DNA of 64,000 bases from Erigeron canadensis. Its lineage: Eukaryota > Streptophyta > Magnoliopsida > Asterales > Asteraceae. This document shows positions 42,005 through 55,000 of the stretch, piece by piece. The stretch spans positions 15,869,664-15,933,663 of the forward strand of contig NC_057768.1 of assembly GCF_010389155.1 (NCBI RefSeq), written 5' to 3'. The notes beneath the pieces are model-generated. The model made no database searches. It was given only the letters and a program-made list of their open reading frames with translations, and was not told where the DNA came from. Each line of letters begins with the position of its first letter. Position 1 is the stretch's first letter. Made by a program: the position numbers and the translations under genes.

Positions 42005-42626
42005 TGTAACACCCCGCTAAGGCGGAATACAGGATGCAACAGATATATAGTACATAGGACAAGTCAATAGATCATAACACACAATTATATTACAAGAAGT
42101 ACAAAGGAGGAATTCACTGTACAAGCAAATCCCATAACAAGAGACTAAAAAGTAGACAAGATACGTCATCTGAAACATACCAAAAGACTATACAGTGATC
42201 TAGAGAACAACGTATCTTGACGAGGTACGAGTCTTACACGTCTTTGCGAGAGTTGACTTTATTAACAATTTCCTGAATGGCACGCGAATAAAAGGATCAA
42301 CTAAAAATAGTTGAGTGAGTTCATAGGTTTTCAGGATCCATGTCCCCTATGAGGATTCATACTCTAACATCGTATGAATAGGATCTAAAGATACCATGCA
42401 CCCACTGAGCAGTATGGATGAGGGCTGGTCTGACCCTAGATAGCGCTATCCCATAATATCTACGGCATAATGTTAATAGTAATGTGAATGTCTCAGGGAC
42501 TTAAAATGCTGGAACTCATGCAATAATGTACAAGTATACAAAAATATGTCTAAAAGTCTATGACAAGCTCAAAAGCTTAAAATATGTCTATCAGTTCAAC
42601 AATTATATCAATAAGTCTAAAAAAAT

Positions 42627-42645
42627 TATATATATATATATATAT
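42627..42645. repeat. (TA)n microsatellite
   Basis: Uninterrupted TA repeat, about 9 units, in the Tekay-like LTR. Confidence 0.9.
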
Positions 42646-42935
42646 GATCAACCAAGATTTAATAAAGTAAAGCATGCCTTTCACCCCGAATTTAGAAAGC
42701 AGTAAATTAAAAGGGGCTATGAACTCACCTTGAGATAACGTCTAATATTAACGAGTACGAGCTAGAAGAGTCAACGTCCACGAATGTCTAAACCTAAGTA
42801 CATAGATACGCCAATAAGTACCGAGTCCCACACTAAATAGTTCTAGACCTACGAATTATGTCTCTTAAAATTGGTAAAAGGGAAAAACCCTGTTAACTTT
42901 GTATATAACAATACCCAAACTTTACAAAACAAGTG

Positions 42936-42985
42936 GTGTGACAGAGTATCACACTAGTTCGTACATAGGACATGCCTTATGTACG
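42936..42985 (-). other. LINE 3' UTR stem-loop pair (copy 6)
   Basis: GTGTGA (42936-42941) pairs with TCACAC (42949-42954). CGTACATA (42960-42967) pairs perfectly with TATGTACG (42978-42985), with a G-T pair inside it enclosing GACATGCC. Confidence 0.75.
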
Positions 42986-43153
42986 TGGAACAATAAAAGC
43001 AAAACTAGCTAAACAAAACACACTCCTATCTCAAAATAGCGAAAAACACCCAAGTAACTATGAAATGTAATCAAAAACAAATCTCCATCTTGGAATAGCG
43101 ATTCACCATGTAAGTCCCACTCTCCAAGCAATCGAGTCACTTAAGGTGTTCTT

Positions 43154-46100
43154 TTAAACTTCAGTTTCATAAGTCTTAGTCGAAAGTCTTCCATTGCGTT
43201 CCTGCCAAACATTATAGGCCGTAGCTGCAACCAACAGCCTACTAACAACATCAACAAACTTTTTAGACTTGTTCCCTAGCATTGAGCCAGTCCATGATAT
43301 CATTCCATTTCGGTGGAATGTGCTGCATAAACGCATCATTTCTAACTCTCAACCACACTTGCATAGAATACTTACATTCAAAGAATAAGTGGCTATGAGA
43401 GTCGAAAGCAGCAATGCAAAGAGAGCAGCACATGACATTCATATTCAGCCGTCTTGATGGACTCCATTTCAGAATTTTATCTTGTGTTAATAACTTTTCA
43501 CGAATAATAAGCCACATGATGAAAGCATGCTTTGGAATACAACTCGAGAACCAAACTAAATGAGCCCAATTCACCTCTTCACCCCGTTGACGAAGTGCAT
43601 TCCAAACAGCAGATGACGAAAAAGGATGCTCAACATTATCATGCTTCCAAACCAATTTATCCTTTTTTGTTGCATCAAGAATAATCATTGGAAATTTTAT
43701 TAGAACCGGAAAACATCATACCAAGCACTAGGCCACAAACCTTGCCCATTATTCTGCACATCAGCAACTTTAGTCTCCAAGGAAAAACTGGCTGTTTTGA
43801 TCTGTCTTGGTCGAATAACTCCAACCAATGAACCCACATCACTCCAGCTATCAAACCAAGCAGAAATGTCCTTTCCATCCCCTAGCTTAACCCCTATATA
43901 TGGTTGAATAAGCGGTTTCAACTGCAGAATTTTACGCCAACTCCAGCTAGAGGCTGATTGAAAAGGAATGTCCCAAAAATTCTGGCCTTTAAGCTTGTAG
44001 TCATAAATCCAATCAACCCACAGTGATTCCCTATGTGTGAGAATACTCCAAATATGCGAATCAATAAGACCTTTATTCATATCAGAAATCCGACGAATAC
44101 CCTACCCTCCTTCATGTTTAGGAACACAAACAGAATTCCATGACACCTTCGCCTTACCACGTTGCATTGGACCTTGGCACCATAGAAATGCACGCATAGT
44201 CTTTTCCAGATCTTTAACAACCCTGATAGGAAGTATAAACACCGATGACCAATAAACGTGCATAGATGACAACACAGAAATGATCAACTATAATCGTCCA
44301 GCAAACGACAAAAACTTATTCCTCCAATCAGTAATACGTTTCTCCAATTTTTCCACTAGGATTTTGCAATCTTTATACAATAGACGAGAGGAAATAAGGG
44401 GAACACCTAAGTACTTGATTGGCAGCTCTCCTTCATCAAACAGCAAGATATTCAAAATAGCTCCTTTAGTTAAATTAGGCACATTGCAAAAGAAATCGGT
44501 ACTCTTGTGTAAACTAGGTACCAGCCCTGACATCTTTTTAAACGATTCCAGGGATTCCATAATCAGCTTAGCTGACCGTGTTTCACCTCTAGAAAAAGAA
44601 AACAAGTCATCCGCAAAACAGAGGTTGATCAACCTTCGCTTTTCACATTGGTTATGAAACCTGAATGATGAATCAATACGGACCGATTGCTGGAGAACTA
44701 ATGTTAAAACTTCCATAACTAGAGTAAACAAGTATGGTGAGATAGGATCACCTTGTCGAAGACCCCCCATCCCTTTAAATTATCCATTCATATGTCCATT
44801 TATACTCAAAGAAAAGGACGTGGTCGTGACACACATCAGAATCCAATTGATCATGGTAGGATGAAAGCCAAAACCTCTTAATACCTGCTTTAAGAACCCC
44901 CAATCAACAGTATCATATGCTTTCTGAATATCAACCTTAAAAGCACAACGTGGAGGTCCTACATCCCTGTGATAATTATGCATCAACTCTTGTGTCAGAA
45001 GAATGTTATCTGAGATCTTCCTACCAGGCACAAAAGCAGATTGGTTGACACTAACTATACTCTTCAAACTATCCTTTATTCTATCAGCAAAAATCTTACT
45101 TATACATTTATATAGCACATTGCAACATGAAATCGGCCGATAGTCATTAATAGAAGCAGGAGTGGAAACCTTTGGAACCAATGCCATAACCGTATGATTC
45201 AGTTCACGTAACACTTTCCCTTTACAAAAGAAATCATGAATAGCAAGTAATACATCCTTACCCACAATAGACCACGACTTCTTAAAAAAAGCAGATGTAT
45301 AACCATCCAGGCCAGGGGCTTTATTTTCACCAATAGAGAATAAGGCTGATTTAATCTCATCATCTGTAATTGCGCTAATCATGTTCAATGCAACATCAGG
45401 ATTCAAAGTATTGGAAAATAGCTCCGGTGAAGGCTGAAGAGAAACAGCTTCCACCTTTCCCAACAAAACGCTCATAATGCTCCACCAAAGCTGATTGAAC
45501 CTCAAGACCATCATAAACCATACCATTTGCATCTTTTATCACTTCAATACAACTCATATGATTCCTGCACTTTAAAGAATTATGAAAATAAGATGTGTTA
45601 GCATCACCTACAGCTAGCCACTCCACCTTTGATTTCTGTTTCAAGAACCGTTCTTCATCAAGTACAGCTTCTTCAAATTTCTTTTGACATTCCCTTTCCT
45701 TTTCACGCAGAGAAATATTAGCAGGATCATCATCAATAGCTTGTTGAAATAAGTCCAATTCTGCCCTGAATAATTCCACCCTCTTATGTAAATTACCCTG
45801 CTGAAATAACAACTTACGAAGAGTAGACTTCAGACTCTTGAGTAGTTTAACCACTCTAAACTGATTCACACCCACAATCTTCTGCTCCCACGCCTTCCTA
45901 ACAGCCTCCAAGAATTCTGGTTTGTCAACCAAAAAATTTGCAAATTTAAACTGTCTTGAATGATCTCTAGCTATATAAGGAAGCTTCAAAACACATGGAG
46001 CATGATCTGAAATCCTGTACGGCTGAAATATAGCACATGAAGCTGGGAATAGATCCGTAAAATGAATGTTGCCCATAACACGATCAATCTTTTTAAGAAT

Positions 46101-46687
46101 TTCCACACCCTTCTTTGGTTTTTGATTCCATGTAAAATGGAGTCCTGAACTATTGATATCAAAAACCTCAAGGAAATCCACACACTCCTTAAACTCTCTT
46201 ATCCCAATTCCTATGGAGGACGACCCAGCCAAACTATCCTCAAGATTTAAGGATGAGTTAAAATCACCAAGTATAACCCATGGATTTTTACAAAAGCCTT
46301 ATGAACACGTAGATTCTGCCACAACTCTCTTCTAGCTTTATAATGATTATCTGCATACACAAAACAACAATAAAACGATTTCTTATCAATTTTATAGATC
46401 ACCTGTACGTGCATTACTTGGGCTGTTTGAGATAACACCATAACATCCACAATATCTGAGTTCCAGCCAAGAATAATACACGTCCCCTTACTACATAGAC
46501 CACCATTTGACGTCCACTCCCATTTACTACATATCTTCTTACAAGCATTAAACAGAGACGAGACATCCATATGAGACTCTAAAATTGCACACATATTTAA
46601 ATTGTTATCCCTTACCACTTGACGAACCTCACTTTGTTTCAGAGGGCGGTTCAACCCCCTTATATTCCATGAGGCTAAACTACCCAT
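43154..46687 (-). pseudogene. LINE ORF2: endonuclease, reverse transcriptase, zf-RVT
   Basis: Starts MGSLASWNIRGLN at 46687. The endonuclease has ILESH, GDFNSS and SDHAP motifs, with a frameshift at about 46280. RT: KAPGLDGYTSAFFKKSWSIV, SAFVPGRKISDN, DIQKAYDTVDWGFLK, GGLRQGDPISPYLF, and the catalytic box FADD intact at about 44609-44620. Single stops cut the frame at about 44779 and 44288-44290 (TAG where the LINE at 26150 has CAG) and again near 44102. zf-RVT: CSLCIAAFDSHSHLFFEC. The C-terminus VWQERNGRLS is followed by a decayed end. Confidence 0.9.
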
Positions 46688-49429
46688 GAGAAACACCTGG
46701 TGCAGGAGTGCTTGCCCTTGTTTTGGTTTTCTCATTCAGAATTCCCGACGTCATAAATTCTGATGTTTCATCAAGTACTTCAATTACCTCATCCCCTTCA
46801 GAATCTATTTCCACTCTAAATTTAGCTGGTTTCGGTTCAGGATTATCTACACCACCTCTATCCATAGACTTTTTTGGCTCCCTGTTTAATCCCATTTCAA
46901 CATCACTTTTAGGATCGTCCCCCTCTGTATCTAGCGCTGCATATGCATTTTGTGTTCGAATTTCAGACTTCGTACCAGAAGAACTTGCACCAGAACTAGA
47001 ATTTTTATTAGGAGGAACAGGTCGATACACTGGCTTAGTTTTCTGATTCTTTTGTTGGAACCCCTGCTTGATCTTCTTCTTTCCCTTCACCTCTTGAAAC
47101 CTATCCTCATCAACCACAGGGTTTACTTTAGCATTAGTCTTAACTGATTTCGGGCACATATGGGATTCATGACCAAATACACAACACGAGTCACACCTTG
47201 GTGGGTTCCATTCATATTCAACCTTGATAGTTTCTCTAACATAGCCCTCGCCATCCATATCAGGGATAGCAAGTACTATACTTCCTTTCAAAGCAGAATC
47301 AGTACTCACTAATATCAATGCTCTTGCATAACTACTACGTCCCCATGCATCAACACACATAGATTCCGTGTACTTATCTAGTGTTTGAGGGATACCTACC
47401 TTTGAAGCTAGTAGACTAAGCCCATCATCCGTATAAGCAGCTAGTGGAACTGATACAGAAATTACCGGGTTCACTAAACTGGAGAAATCAAGTGAACTGG
47501 AAGATACTGGCCAGATAATGCCACCAGAACAAGCAATGTTAACTTCTGCCAGTTGTCGCCCATTTTAAACACATATTTAATGAACCAGCCCAGTTACCAG
47601 TTATAACATTACTCCAGTGGCAAGGGTCTCCAGATGTTACCAGTAGTGATCCACCAGTAATGTTCTCCACTGAAGTTTGCCAGTGACCACTCTCCAGTTG
47701 TCTCAATAAAGTTTGTTCCTGAATAATAAAGATTGTCACGTGTCTGGTGGACCCAATAAGAGAAGATGGATGACAGCTGTGATAAAGACAAAAAGAGGAG
47801 CGTGACAACGTTATCCTAACGGTTTGTGGGCCCGGCTACAAAAGGAATATTTCTAGAAGCTTTAAGCGTGCTCTTGCTATTGGTCCATTTTGTTAGTGAT
47901 TGTCCCCACCATGTGCCAGCCTTTTATTTATTTTATTTCATTTTTATTTTTATTATAATTTTGATGATTTCTAGACAGGTAATTATCTATAAATAAGGGC
48001 TCATTTCTCATTGTAAAATAGATTATGTTGAGTTGAATGAAATTAATAGAGCAACCTCTATTTCTTAAAAATCTTCATTTACCTTTATAGATCTTTGATC
48101 TTGGTGGTTTGGAGTGATCCCTTTATCTATAATTGTGGTGGTTCGTCCTTTATCAATTATAGTGGTGAGATCCAAAATCTTCGATTCCTTTATCTGTGTT
48201 TGTGGTAGCTAGACCTTTATCAAACATAGTGGTGGGTTGGAGTGTTTCCTTTATCCTTGATTCTGGTGGCTTGGCCTTTACGAATCTTGGTGGTGGATTC
48301 TTTATTCTATCCTTTTATTTATCGTCTTGTTTTGTTGTTTATTTCATAAAATCCAGAAAATACCAAAAATAGTCGTTTTATATTCCGCTGTGCTTAGTTT
48401 TTCGCGTGATTTATGCATCAGGAACATTATGGAACTTAACCCAAATCGGAATTCGCTTAAACTCCTCTTTCTTGAGCAAAACTGATGGTGACCATGTATT
48501 GAGAAAAATAGGAACATTTCGAATCAGCCACGGACCCTCCGTTAATACTCTCTCCATTCCATCCTTAGAATTAAATTTAAAGAAGAAGAATCCATTTGAA
48601 TTCATCATAACTTTGTTTAAACCATACTTGCTCCAAGTATTTTTTGCAAAATACTCCACCACAGGATAAGCTAGCCTCGTTCCCAGGAAATATCCGTACA
48701 AAACATTTGAAAAAGGATCCTGTACCTGACGAACAAATTCCTTAGGAAGCACAACATCAGCATCATCCACTACTACAGACCTTTCCAGCAATCTGAAGTA
48801 ACTGTCTTTTTCTCAAGAAGATTCGAGGTTAACTTAGCAGCATACGAACCCTTAGGAACAGCATTCTCCTATACCTCACTGGTATCCACACCATGTTGTC
48901 CCAAGCTATGGTTTTCAATCACTTCAGACACCTTTTGACCCTCACCTGATGGAAACGGTGTTGCTGTATCAGCATCACTTGTAGGGGCATGTGGCATATC
49001 AGTATTTACGACTCCTGGAGCCTCACTAATATCAACCCTAGCACTAGATGGTTCAGAAACATTCTTCCCCCATGATGGATATTTAGTAGTTTTTCCAACA
49101 AACGATTCATCTAGATCATTATTATTATTAATGCTAAAAGCAGCAGCAAATGTCGCAGCTTTCGTAAGAGACAGAGGTTTTGAGCGACAACTCGGATCAC
49201 TTGGAGTATCACCAATTGGCTTGACATTAAACTTAGGCCTATCCTCCTTATTAGGGCTTCTACCCGTTTTAGGGTTTCCACCCTTCTTTTTCTTACCCGA
49301 CATGGTGAAATTATTATTCACCTGATCGCCACCACTAGCAGCTTTCAACCTGTTAATCCGATCATACACTTCTTGAAACTTAGGAATACTATCTCTCTTC
49401 ATACACAAAAAGAAACCATGCACATGCAC
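46680..49429 (-). pseudogene. LINE ORF1 (DUF4283/CCHC), split by a solo LTR
   Basis: N-terminal part 49429-48869: FLCMKRDSIPKFQEVYDRIN, then a Lys-rich linker (GKKKKGGNPKTGRSPNKED). A frame break near 48830-48870 follows. The DUF4283 domain is at 48791-48421 (LYGYFLGTRLAYPVVEYF, VMMNSNGFFFFKFNS, IPIWVKFHNVP), interrupted by the solo LTR. The remainder (LAAYTDDGLSLLASK) runs from 47450, with CCHC knuckle CDSCCVFGHESHMC and acidic tail to the stop at 46680. Removing the LTR plus one target duplication restores FHNVPLAAY. Confidence 0.9.
47451..48420 (+). mobile_element. Solo LTR (family 1) in LINE ORF1 with perfect TSD
   Basis: A 970-bp LTR, TGATACAG...TTTATGCATCA, bracketed by GGAAC at 47446-47450 and 48421-48425. 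The 5-bp duplication and clean TG...CA ends show an element inserted here and later collapsed by LTR-LTR recombination. TATA region near 47987. H2 arms are CTATAATTG 48127-48135 and CAATTATAG 48154-48162. The LTR-encoded pol extension has a one-base shift after SEQAM-like PEQAML. Confidence 0.93.
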
Positions 49430-49815
49430 TAACGAAAAACCACAATATCAAATGCACGACAAACAGCAAACAAGAATGATAAAAACCCTAACCCTATGAA
49501 ACCCTAAAAAACAGTTCTACCCTCTTAATCCGATAGCAGATAATCTAAATCTAGCTGGACTAATCAAGTTAGCCGCGAACAGATAGGCTCCTATAAGATC
49601 AGATCTGATAGAAAAGAATTAGGGTTTAGGCGACATGAAAGAAACGAATGAAAACCTAATCAAAATTAATCAAGACGAATCTCAGACATGCACTTCAACT
49701 GATCCGGGGATCAATGAGAGGGACATATTTACAAGAAACACTAGATTAAATCGATCAGATTGACATGGAAAAGAGGGATAAATCGCCGGCCATAGGAGAG
49801 AGAGTTAGAGTTTTC
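49430..49815 (-). promoter_or_regulatory. LINE 5' UTR with telo-box motifs
   Basis: The presumed internal promoter region of the LINE. AAACCCTAA occurs at 49483-49491 and 49499-49507, and in reverse orientation at 49619-49627. Telo-boxes of this sequence are known regulatory motifs in plant promoters; use here is inferred. Confidence 0.5.
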
Positions 49816-49908
49816 ATTATGTCTCTTAAAATGCCATCATATTTAGTTATATCCTTATATATATGTATAAGTAATTGGGCATTATTAGACAACGACCCTG
49901 GTTTCTAC

Positions 49909-49932
49909 TATATATATATATAATATATATAT
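49909..49932. repeat. (TA)n microsatellite
   Basis: TA repeat interrupted once (ataat), in the Tekay-like LTR. Confidence 0.85.
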
Positions 49933-50456
49933 CACCCTATTTCAACAAATATTATGTCCATACAATAGGTAGATGTATATAAACAGATGTAGTTATTGGC
50001 TCTTCCAATTATAATACATGAAAATACTAGTCTTTTAGCTAATAATTGTGGGTACTTTTAACTCAAACTATGCAACTTAGTCTAAACATGAAGTATTATT
50101 TTCTTTGATTATTATTAATATTATTGTTATTACAAGATCATGATTTTTAAAGTGTCTTCAAGAATTCAGTTTTCTGATGAAGATCACTAATGCTAGCTTG
50201 ACTTGTAACTTGGTTAATTTTTGATGGTCTTCAAAATATAAACATGATGACACTTAAGACTTAAGGGTGGATCTTAGTACATATTTACTTAATCAAAAGT
50301 AACCACTATTAGAAATATTTACTCAAATTACAGGCAGATTAAGAGAGTTTATGCTATACTAGCTAGAATAATACCTACACAATAGGCGGCGGCGGCTGTG
50401 GGAGTTGAGGTTATTTCAATCTTCAAAAAAAAATTCAATTTGGTTGCATCTTCTGT

Positions 50457-52050
50457 TTGCATGGAGTTTTGTGGTGGATGAAGGGAGCTGTTACATCGTT
50501 TGATTTTGAAACTTTTCATACTAGAATTGATAGTTTGAAACAAATGTCGGGTTCTGTTCAGAAACCAGTTCGTATTCTTAAACGAACTAATGGGGAAAAC
50601 CCTAATAATGAGGAAAACCCTAATCTGGTTAATGATGGTCCGCAAAAGGGAGGGGTCAATCCTGAATTTGCTGCTAATTCTGGTGCAGCGGATGGCATGA
50701 AGCCAAGTGGTGATGATCAGTCCATGTTTTCTGATTCAGCTAAGTGCTCAATTTCTAAGGATGATGGTCAAGAACCACATACCGATGAAATGAAAGCAAG
50801 CAATTTAAAAGCTTCGTTGGGCGAACAAAATGAGGAAAATATAAAGAAACCTGTTTCGTATGCTTCTGCTGTTGCAAATGTGAGCCAAGTGCGGAAAGTT
50901 AATTTTAGGGAATTATCTCTAGATAACAATGTAGAAGGTGCAGATATTGTTATCCCTCATGCAGCGGTGGAACAAGTTAATAATAGGTTTGCTAATACTC
51001 TTTATGGGTATTTTTTGGGTAATAGACTTGCGTATCCAATTGTTGAAAATTACGTTAAGAATACTTGGGGAAAATTTGGATTACGTAAGGTCATGATGAA
51101 TAGTATGGGTTTTTTCTTCTTTAAATTTGATACTAAAGAAGGTATGGATCAAGTAATGGAATGAGGTCATTGGCTTATTCGGTCAGTTCCTATTATTCTC
51201 AATATTAGGACACCGAATTCAAGTCTGATTAAGAAGGATATTACAAATGTTGCAGTTTGGGTTAAAATGCATGATGTTCCATTAGAGGCATTTACAGAAG
51301 ATGGGTTCAGTATGTTGGCCACAAAGCATGGTAAACCGGTTATGTTGGACTCCTATATGAGTTCTATGTGTGTAGATTCATAGGGAAGACATAGTTATGC
51401 AAAAGCTTTAATAGAAGTTAATTCTGCTAATGAATTACGAAAAGATGTTGTTGTTGCTGTTCCGTCCTTGAATGATGATGGTTATTCTATGGAGACTGTA
51501 AAAATTGAATATGAATGGAAGCCACCGCGATGCAATGATTGCAAGATTTTTGGCCATGTTCGTGAGCAGTGTCCTATGCAAGTACGTGAGCCTTTGATGA
51601 AAAACCAGGTTGAGAACTTGGAACAGGAAGATGGTTTTACGTTAGTTAGGCGCAAGAAAGGTAATAAAGTGAAACAGGAAACAGGTTGAAGGTCTTCGTT
51701 TAACTAAACCAAATCCTGCCTTTGTTTATCGTGTTAAGCAAAAAGCTGGTGATACTAAGATACAAGGGGAGGGGTCTAAGAAGGCTGGTATTTCTAAAGT
51801 AAGAGATGATGTTACTTTGAGCAATCCTTATAGTTTGCTTAATGATTATGGTGTGCACGAGGAACCGTTATTACGAGCTGTTGATTTAACTATGACTAAT
51901 GATAAGGAATCGGTCAATATCAATGGGGAGGATGATGAGAGTGATGTGGAAGAAGTTGAAATCTTTGAAAATGAAACATCTGATTATATGGCTAAGCCAA
52001 ACAATTCTGAGGGGGCAAGCACCCCCGGTAAAGATGTTTCTAATGTATAA
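50457..52050 (+). pseudogene. LINE ORF1 (DUF4283/CCHC)
   Basis: Begins around GVLWWMKGAVTSFDFETFH. The DUF4283 domain includes ANTLYGYFLGNRLAYPIVEN and KVMMNSMGFFFFKFDTKEG. A TGA at 51162-51164 and a TAG at 51381-51383 (Trp in the other LINEs: CVDAWGR) interrupt it, and a frameshift occurs near 51690. CCHC knuckle CNDCKIFGHVREQC at about 51532-51573. The acidic C-terminal tail ends KDVSNV-stop at 52050, overlapping the ORF2 start. Confidence 0.88.
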
Positions 52051-55000
52051 TATCGCATCGTGGAATATTAGGGGTTTGAACCAGGGCCCCAAACAAAAAC
52101 AGGTTCGTCAAGTTATTAGTGATAATAATCTTTGTGTTTGTGCTATTTTGGAGTCCCATGTTGTCTCGTCTAAGCTGGATAGCATATGTTCGTCTGTTTT
52201 TTTGAATTGGTCTTGGAGTTCAAATGGTGTGTCGTGTCCTAAGGGTGTGAGAATTATTATTGGCTGGAATTCTGATATTGTGGATTTAATGGTGATATCA
52301 CAAACTGATCAAGTAGTGCACACTCAAGTTATGTTTAAAAAGGATAATAAAATGCTTCTCTGTTCTTTTGTTTATGCACATAACAATTATATGGATAGGA
52401 GAGCATTATGGCATAATCTTGGTGTGCATAAATTATTTGCTAGAGATAAACCTTGGTGTATCATGGGAGATTTTAATGCTGCATTGACTTTAGATGACAA
52501 AGCTACGGGTTCATTTATTTTGGATATTGCTATGCGTGAGTTTAAAGAGTGTGTTGAATTGATTGAAGTTTCTGATATATCTAGATCAGGACTTCAGTTC
52601 ACTTGGACACAAAAGCCTAAAGGTTTGGATGGGATTTTGAAAAAGATAGATAGGGTGATGGCGAATATTGAGATTTCGGATTTGTTCATTGGTGCAAACG
52701 CTTTTTTCTTGCCTTATAGAACATCAGATCATTCACCTGCTATTTTAAGGATCCCTATGGTTTCTACCTATAAACGTAAGCCATTTAAATTTTCGAATTT
52801 ATTGGTTCAAAATGAACATTTTCTGTCGACAGTTGAAGCAGTTTGGAAGGAGGTTGTTGTTGGGGTTTCAATGTTTCAGCTCGTTAAAAAACTGAAACGT
52901 TTGAAGGGACCATTACGGAAATTACTTTACAATAAGGGCAATCTTCATACTAAAGTGTCCAAGCTTCGTGTTTTCATTAGATGAAGTTCAAAAGGCGCTT
53001 GATAAAGATCCAACTAATTTAGAACTTCGAGAAGAAGCGGTGGTGTACTTGAAGGCATATAATGAAGCTGTTCTTGATGAAGAAAGGTTCCTTAAACAAA
53101 AGGCGAAAGTGAATTGGTTAAATGTTGGAGATTCGAATTCAGCATATTTCCATAAAGTGGTTAAAAGCCAAGCTGCTAGGAGTAGAATTGATTCGGTGTT
53201 GGATTCTCAAGGGGTGCGATGTGATGGTGATAAAGTTCCTAACATTTTTGTTGATCATTATGTTAATTTTTTAGGTAAAGCAGGGTCGACGCAACCACTC
53301 AATGCTCAAGGACTATTTACGAAGAGACTCACTCAAGATCAAAAGTTGCATATGGTTAGAGAAGTTTTTGATGAAGAGGTTAAAAACGCTATATTTTCTA
53401 TGGGAGATGACAAAGCTCCCGGTCCAGATGGCTATTCGGTTGGTTTCTTCAAGGGTGCATGGTCGATTGTCGGAAATGATGTGGTTAGGGCTGTTAAGAT
53501 TTTTTTCGTTAGTGGCAAACTTCTTAAAGAAGTAAACCATAAGATCATATCTTTGCTGCCAAAAATAAAGACTCCATTACGGGTAAATGACTTCCGCCCT
53601 ATTTCTTTGTGCAATGTGGTTTTTAAGTGTATAACAAAGATCATTGCCAACCGTATTAAGGATTGTCTTGCTTCTCTGGTAAATATCAATCAATCTGCGT
53701 TTGTTCCGGGTAGAATTTCTGATAATATTTTATTAATGCAAGAGTTGATGCATAATTACCATTTGGATAGGGGCCTCCTCGTTGTGCCTTTAAAGTGGAT
53801 ATCCAGAAAGCCAATGACATAGTTGATTGGGGTTCTTGAGAGCTATTCTTGTGAATTTCGATTTCCATCCACAGATGATAGCTTGGATAATGGAGTGTGT
53901 GATGTCTACGTCCTTTTCTATTTGTATCAATGGAGAGTTGCATGGTATTTTTAAAGGGAAACGAGGTCTTCGGCAAGGAGATCCATTATCTCCCTATTTA
54001 TTTACTTTGGTTATGGAAGTCTTATCCTTGATGTTATAGCGCAGGATTAATGAGAGTGGTTCTTTTCGTTATCACCATCTTTGCGAAGACCCAAAGATCA
54101 CTGACCTCTGTTTTGCAGATGATTTGTTTATCTTTTTGAAAGGTGACGCTTCTTCTGCTAAAGTGGTTTGGGAGGCTTTGGAAGAGTTTAAAAGCGTTTC
54201 CGGTTTATCTCCAAGTATTCCGAAAAGTATTGCTTACTTTTGTAATGTTCGGAATCACGTTAAGATATCTATTCTTAGTATTTTACCGTTTGAGGAAGGA
54301 AAATTACCGGTTAAGTATTTGGGTGTTCCTTTGGTGTCAACGAGACTGATTTATCGCGATTGCAAGGAGCTTGTGGAAAGAATTCGAGATAGGGTTAATA
54401 ATTGGGAAAACAAGTTTTTGTCTTTTGCAGGTCGCTTGCAGCTTGTTCAATCAGTTTTATCCTCAATGCATATTTATTGGTCTTCGGTGTTTATACTCCC
54501 TGCGAGGGTGACTACTGAGATTGAACAAATATTGCGTGGGTTTCTTTGGAGCCAAGGCGTTCTGAAAAAAGGACAGGCTAAAGTAGCATGGGATGTCGTT
54601 TGTCTTCCAAAGCAAGAGGGTGGACTCGGTATACGTCACCTTGATATTTGGAATTCTGTTTTAATGACTACTCATGTTTGGAACTTACTGACTTTGAAAG
54701 AATCATTGAGGGTTAAGTGGATATATGCGCATAGGCTTCGGGGGAAGAATTTTTGGGACGTTCAGGTTAAAGGAAATTTGTCTTGGAGCTGGAGAAAACT
54801 CCTTCAGATTCGCCTTGTAATAAGAAAGCATTTTTGGTTCGTTCTTGGTAATGGTAACTCAGCTTCTGCATGGTATGACAACTGGGCAGATTGCTGTCCG
54901 ATATTAGATCATGTTACTCCTAGAATGATTAAGAATGCAGGTCATAGTTTGGAGTCAAAAGTGGTAGACTTTGTTGATAATGGTGTTTGGAAGCTGCCTG

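Larger units (their letters stand above)
42872..49815 (-). mobile_element. Full-length LINE with 17-bp target duplication
   Basis: A complete minus-strand LINE, about 5.97 kb once the nested solo LTR (47451-48420) is removed. It has a perfect 17-bp target duplication ATTATGTCTCTTAAAAT at 42855-42871 and 49816-49832. It carries 5' UTR, ORF1, ORF2, 3' UTR stem-loop pair and a 3'-terminal dyad (GGGTATTG...TTTTACC). Its identical target duplications but many coding lesions suggest moderate age. Confidence 0.93.

Noticed and set aside
49131..49325. 64-codon plus-strand frame
   Set aside because: Antisense shadow of the LINE ORF1 N-terminal region.
51899..52050. ORF2 starting at the long frame beginning MIRNRSISMG
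   Set aside because: The first 45 or so codons overlap ORF1 in another frame and are not conserved; MFL/MYNIASWNIRGLN is the supported start.
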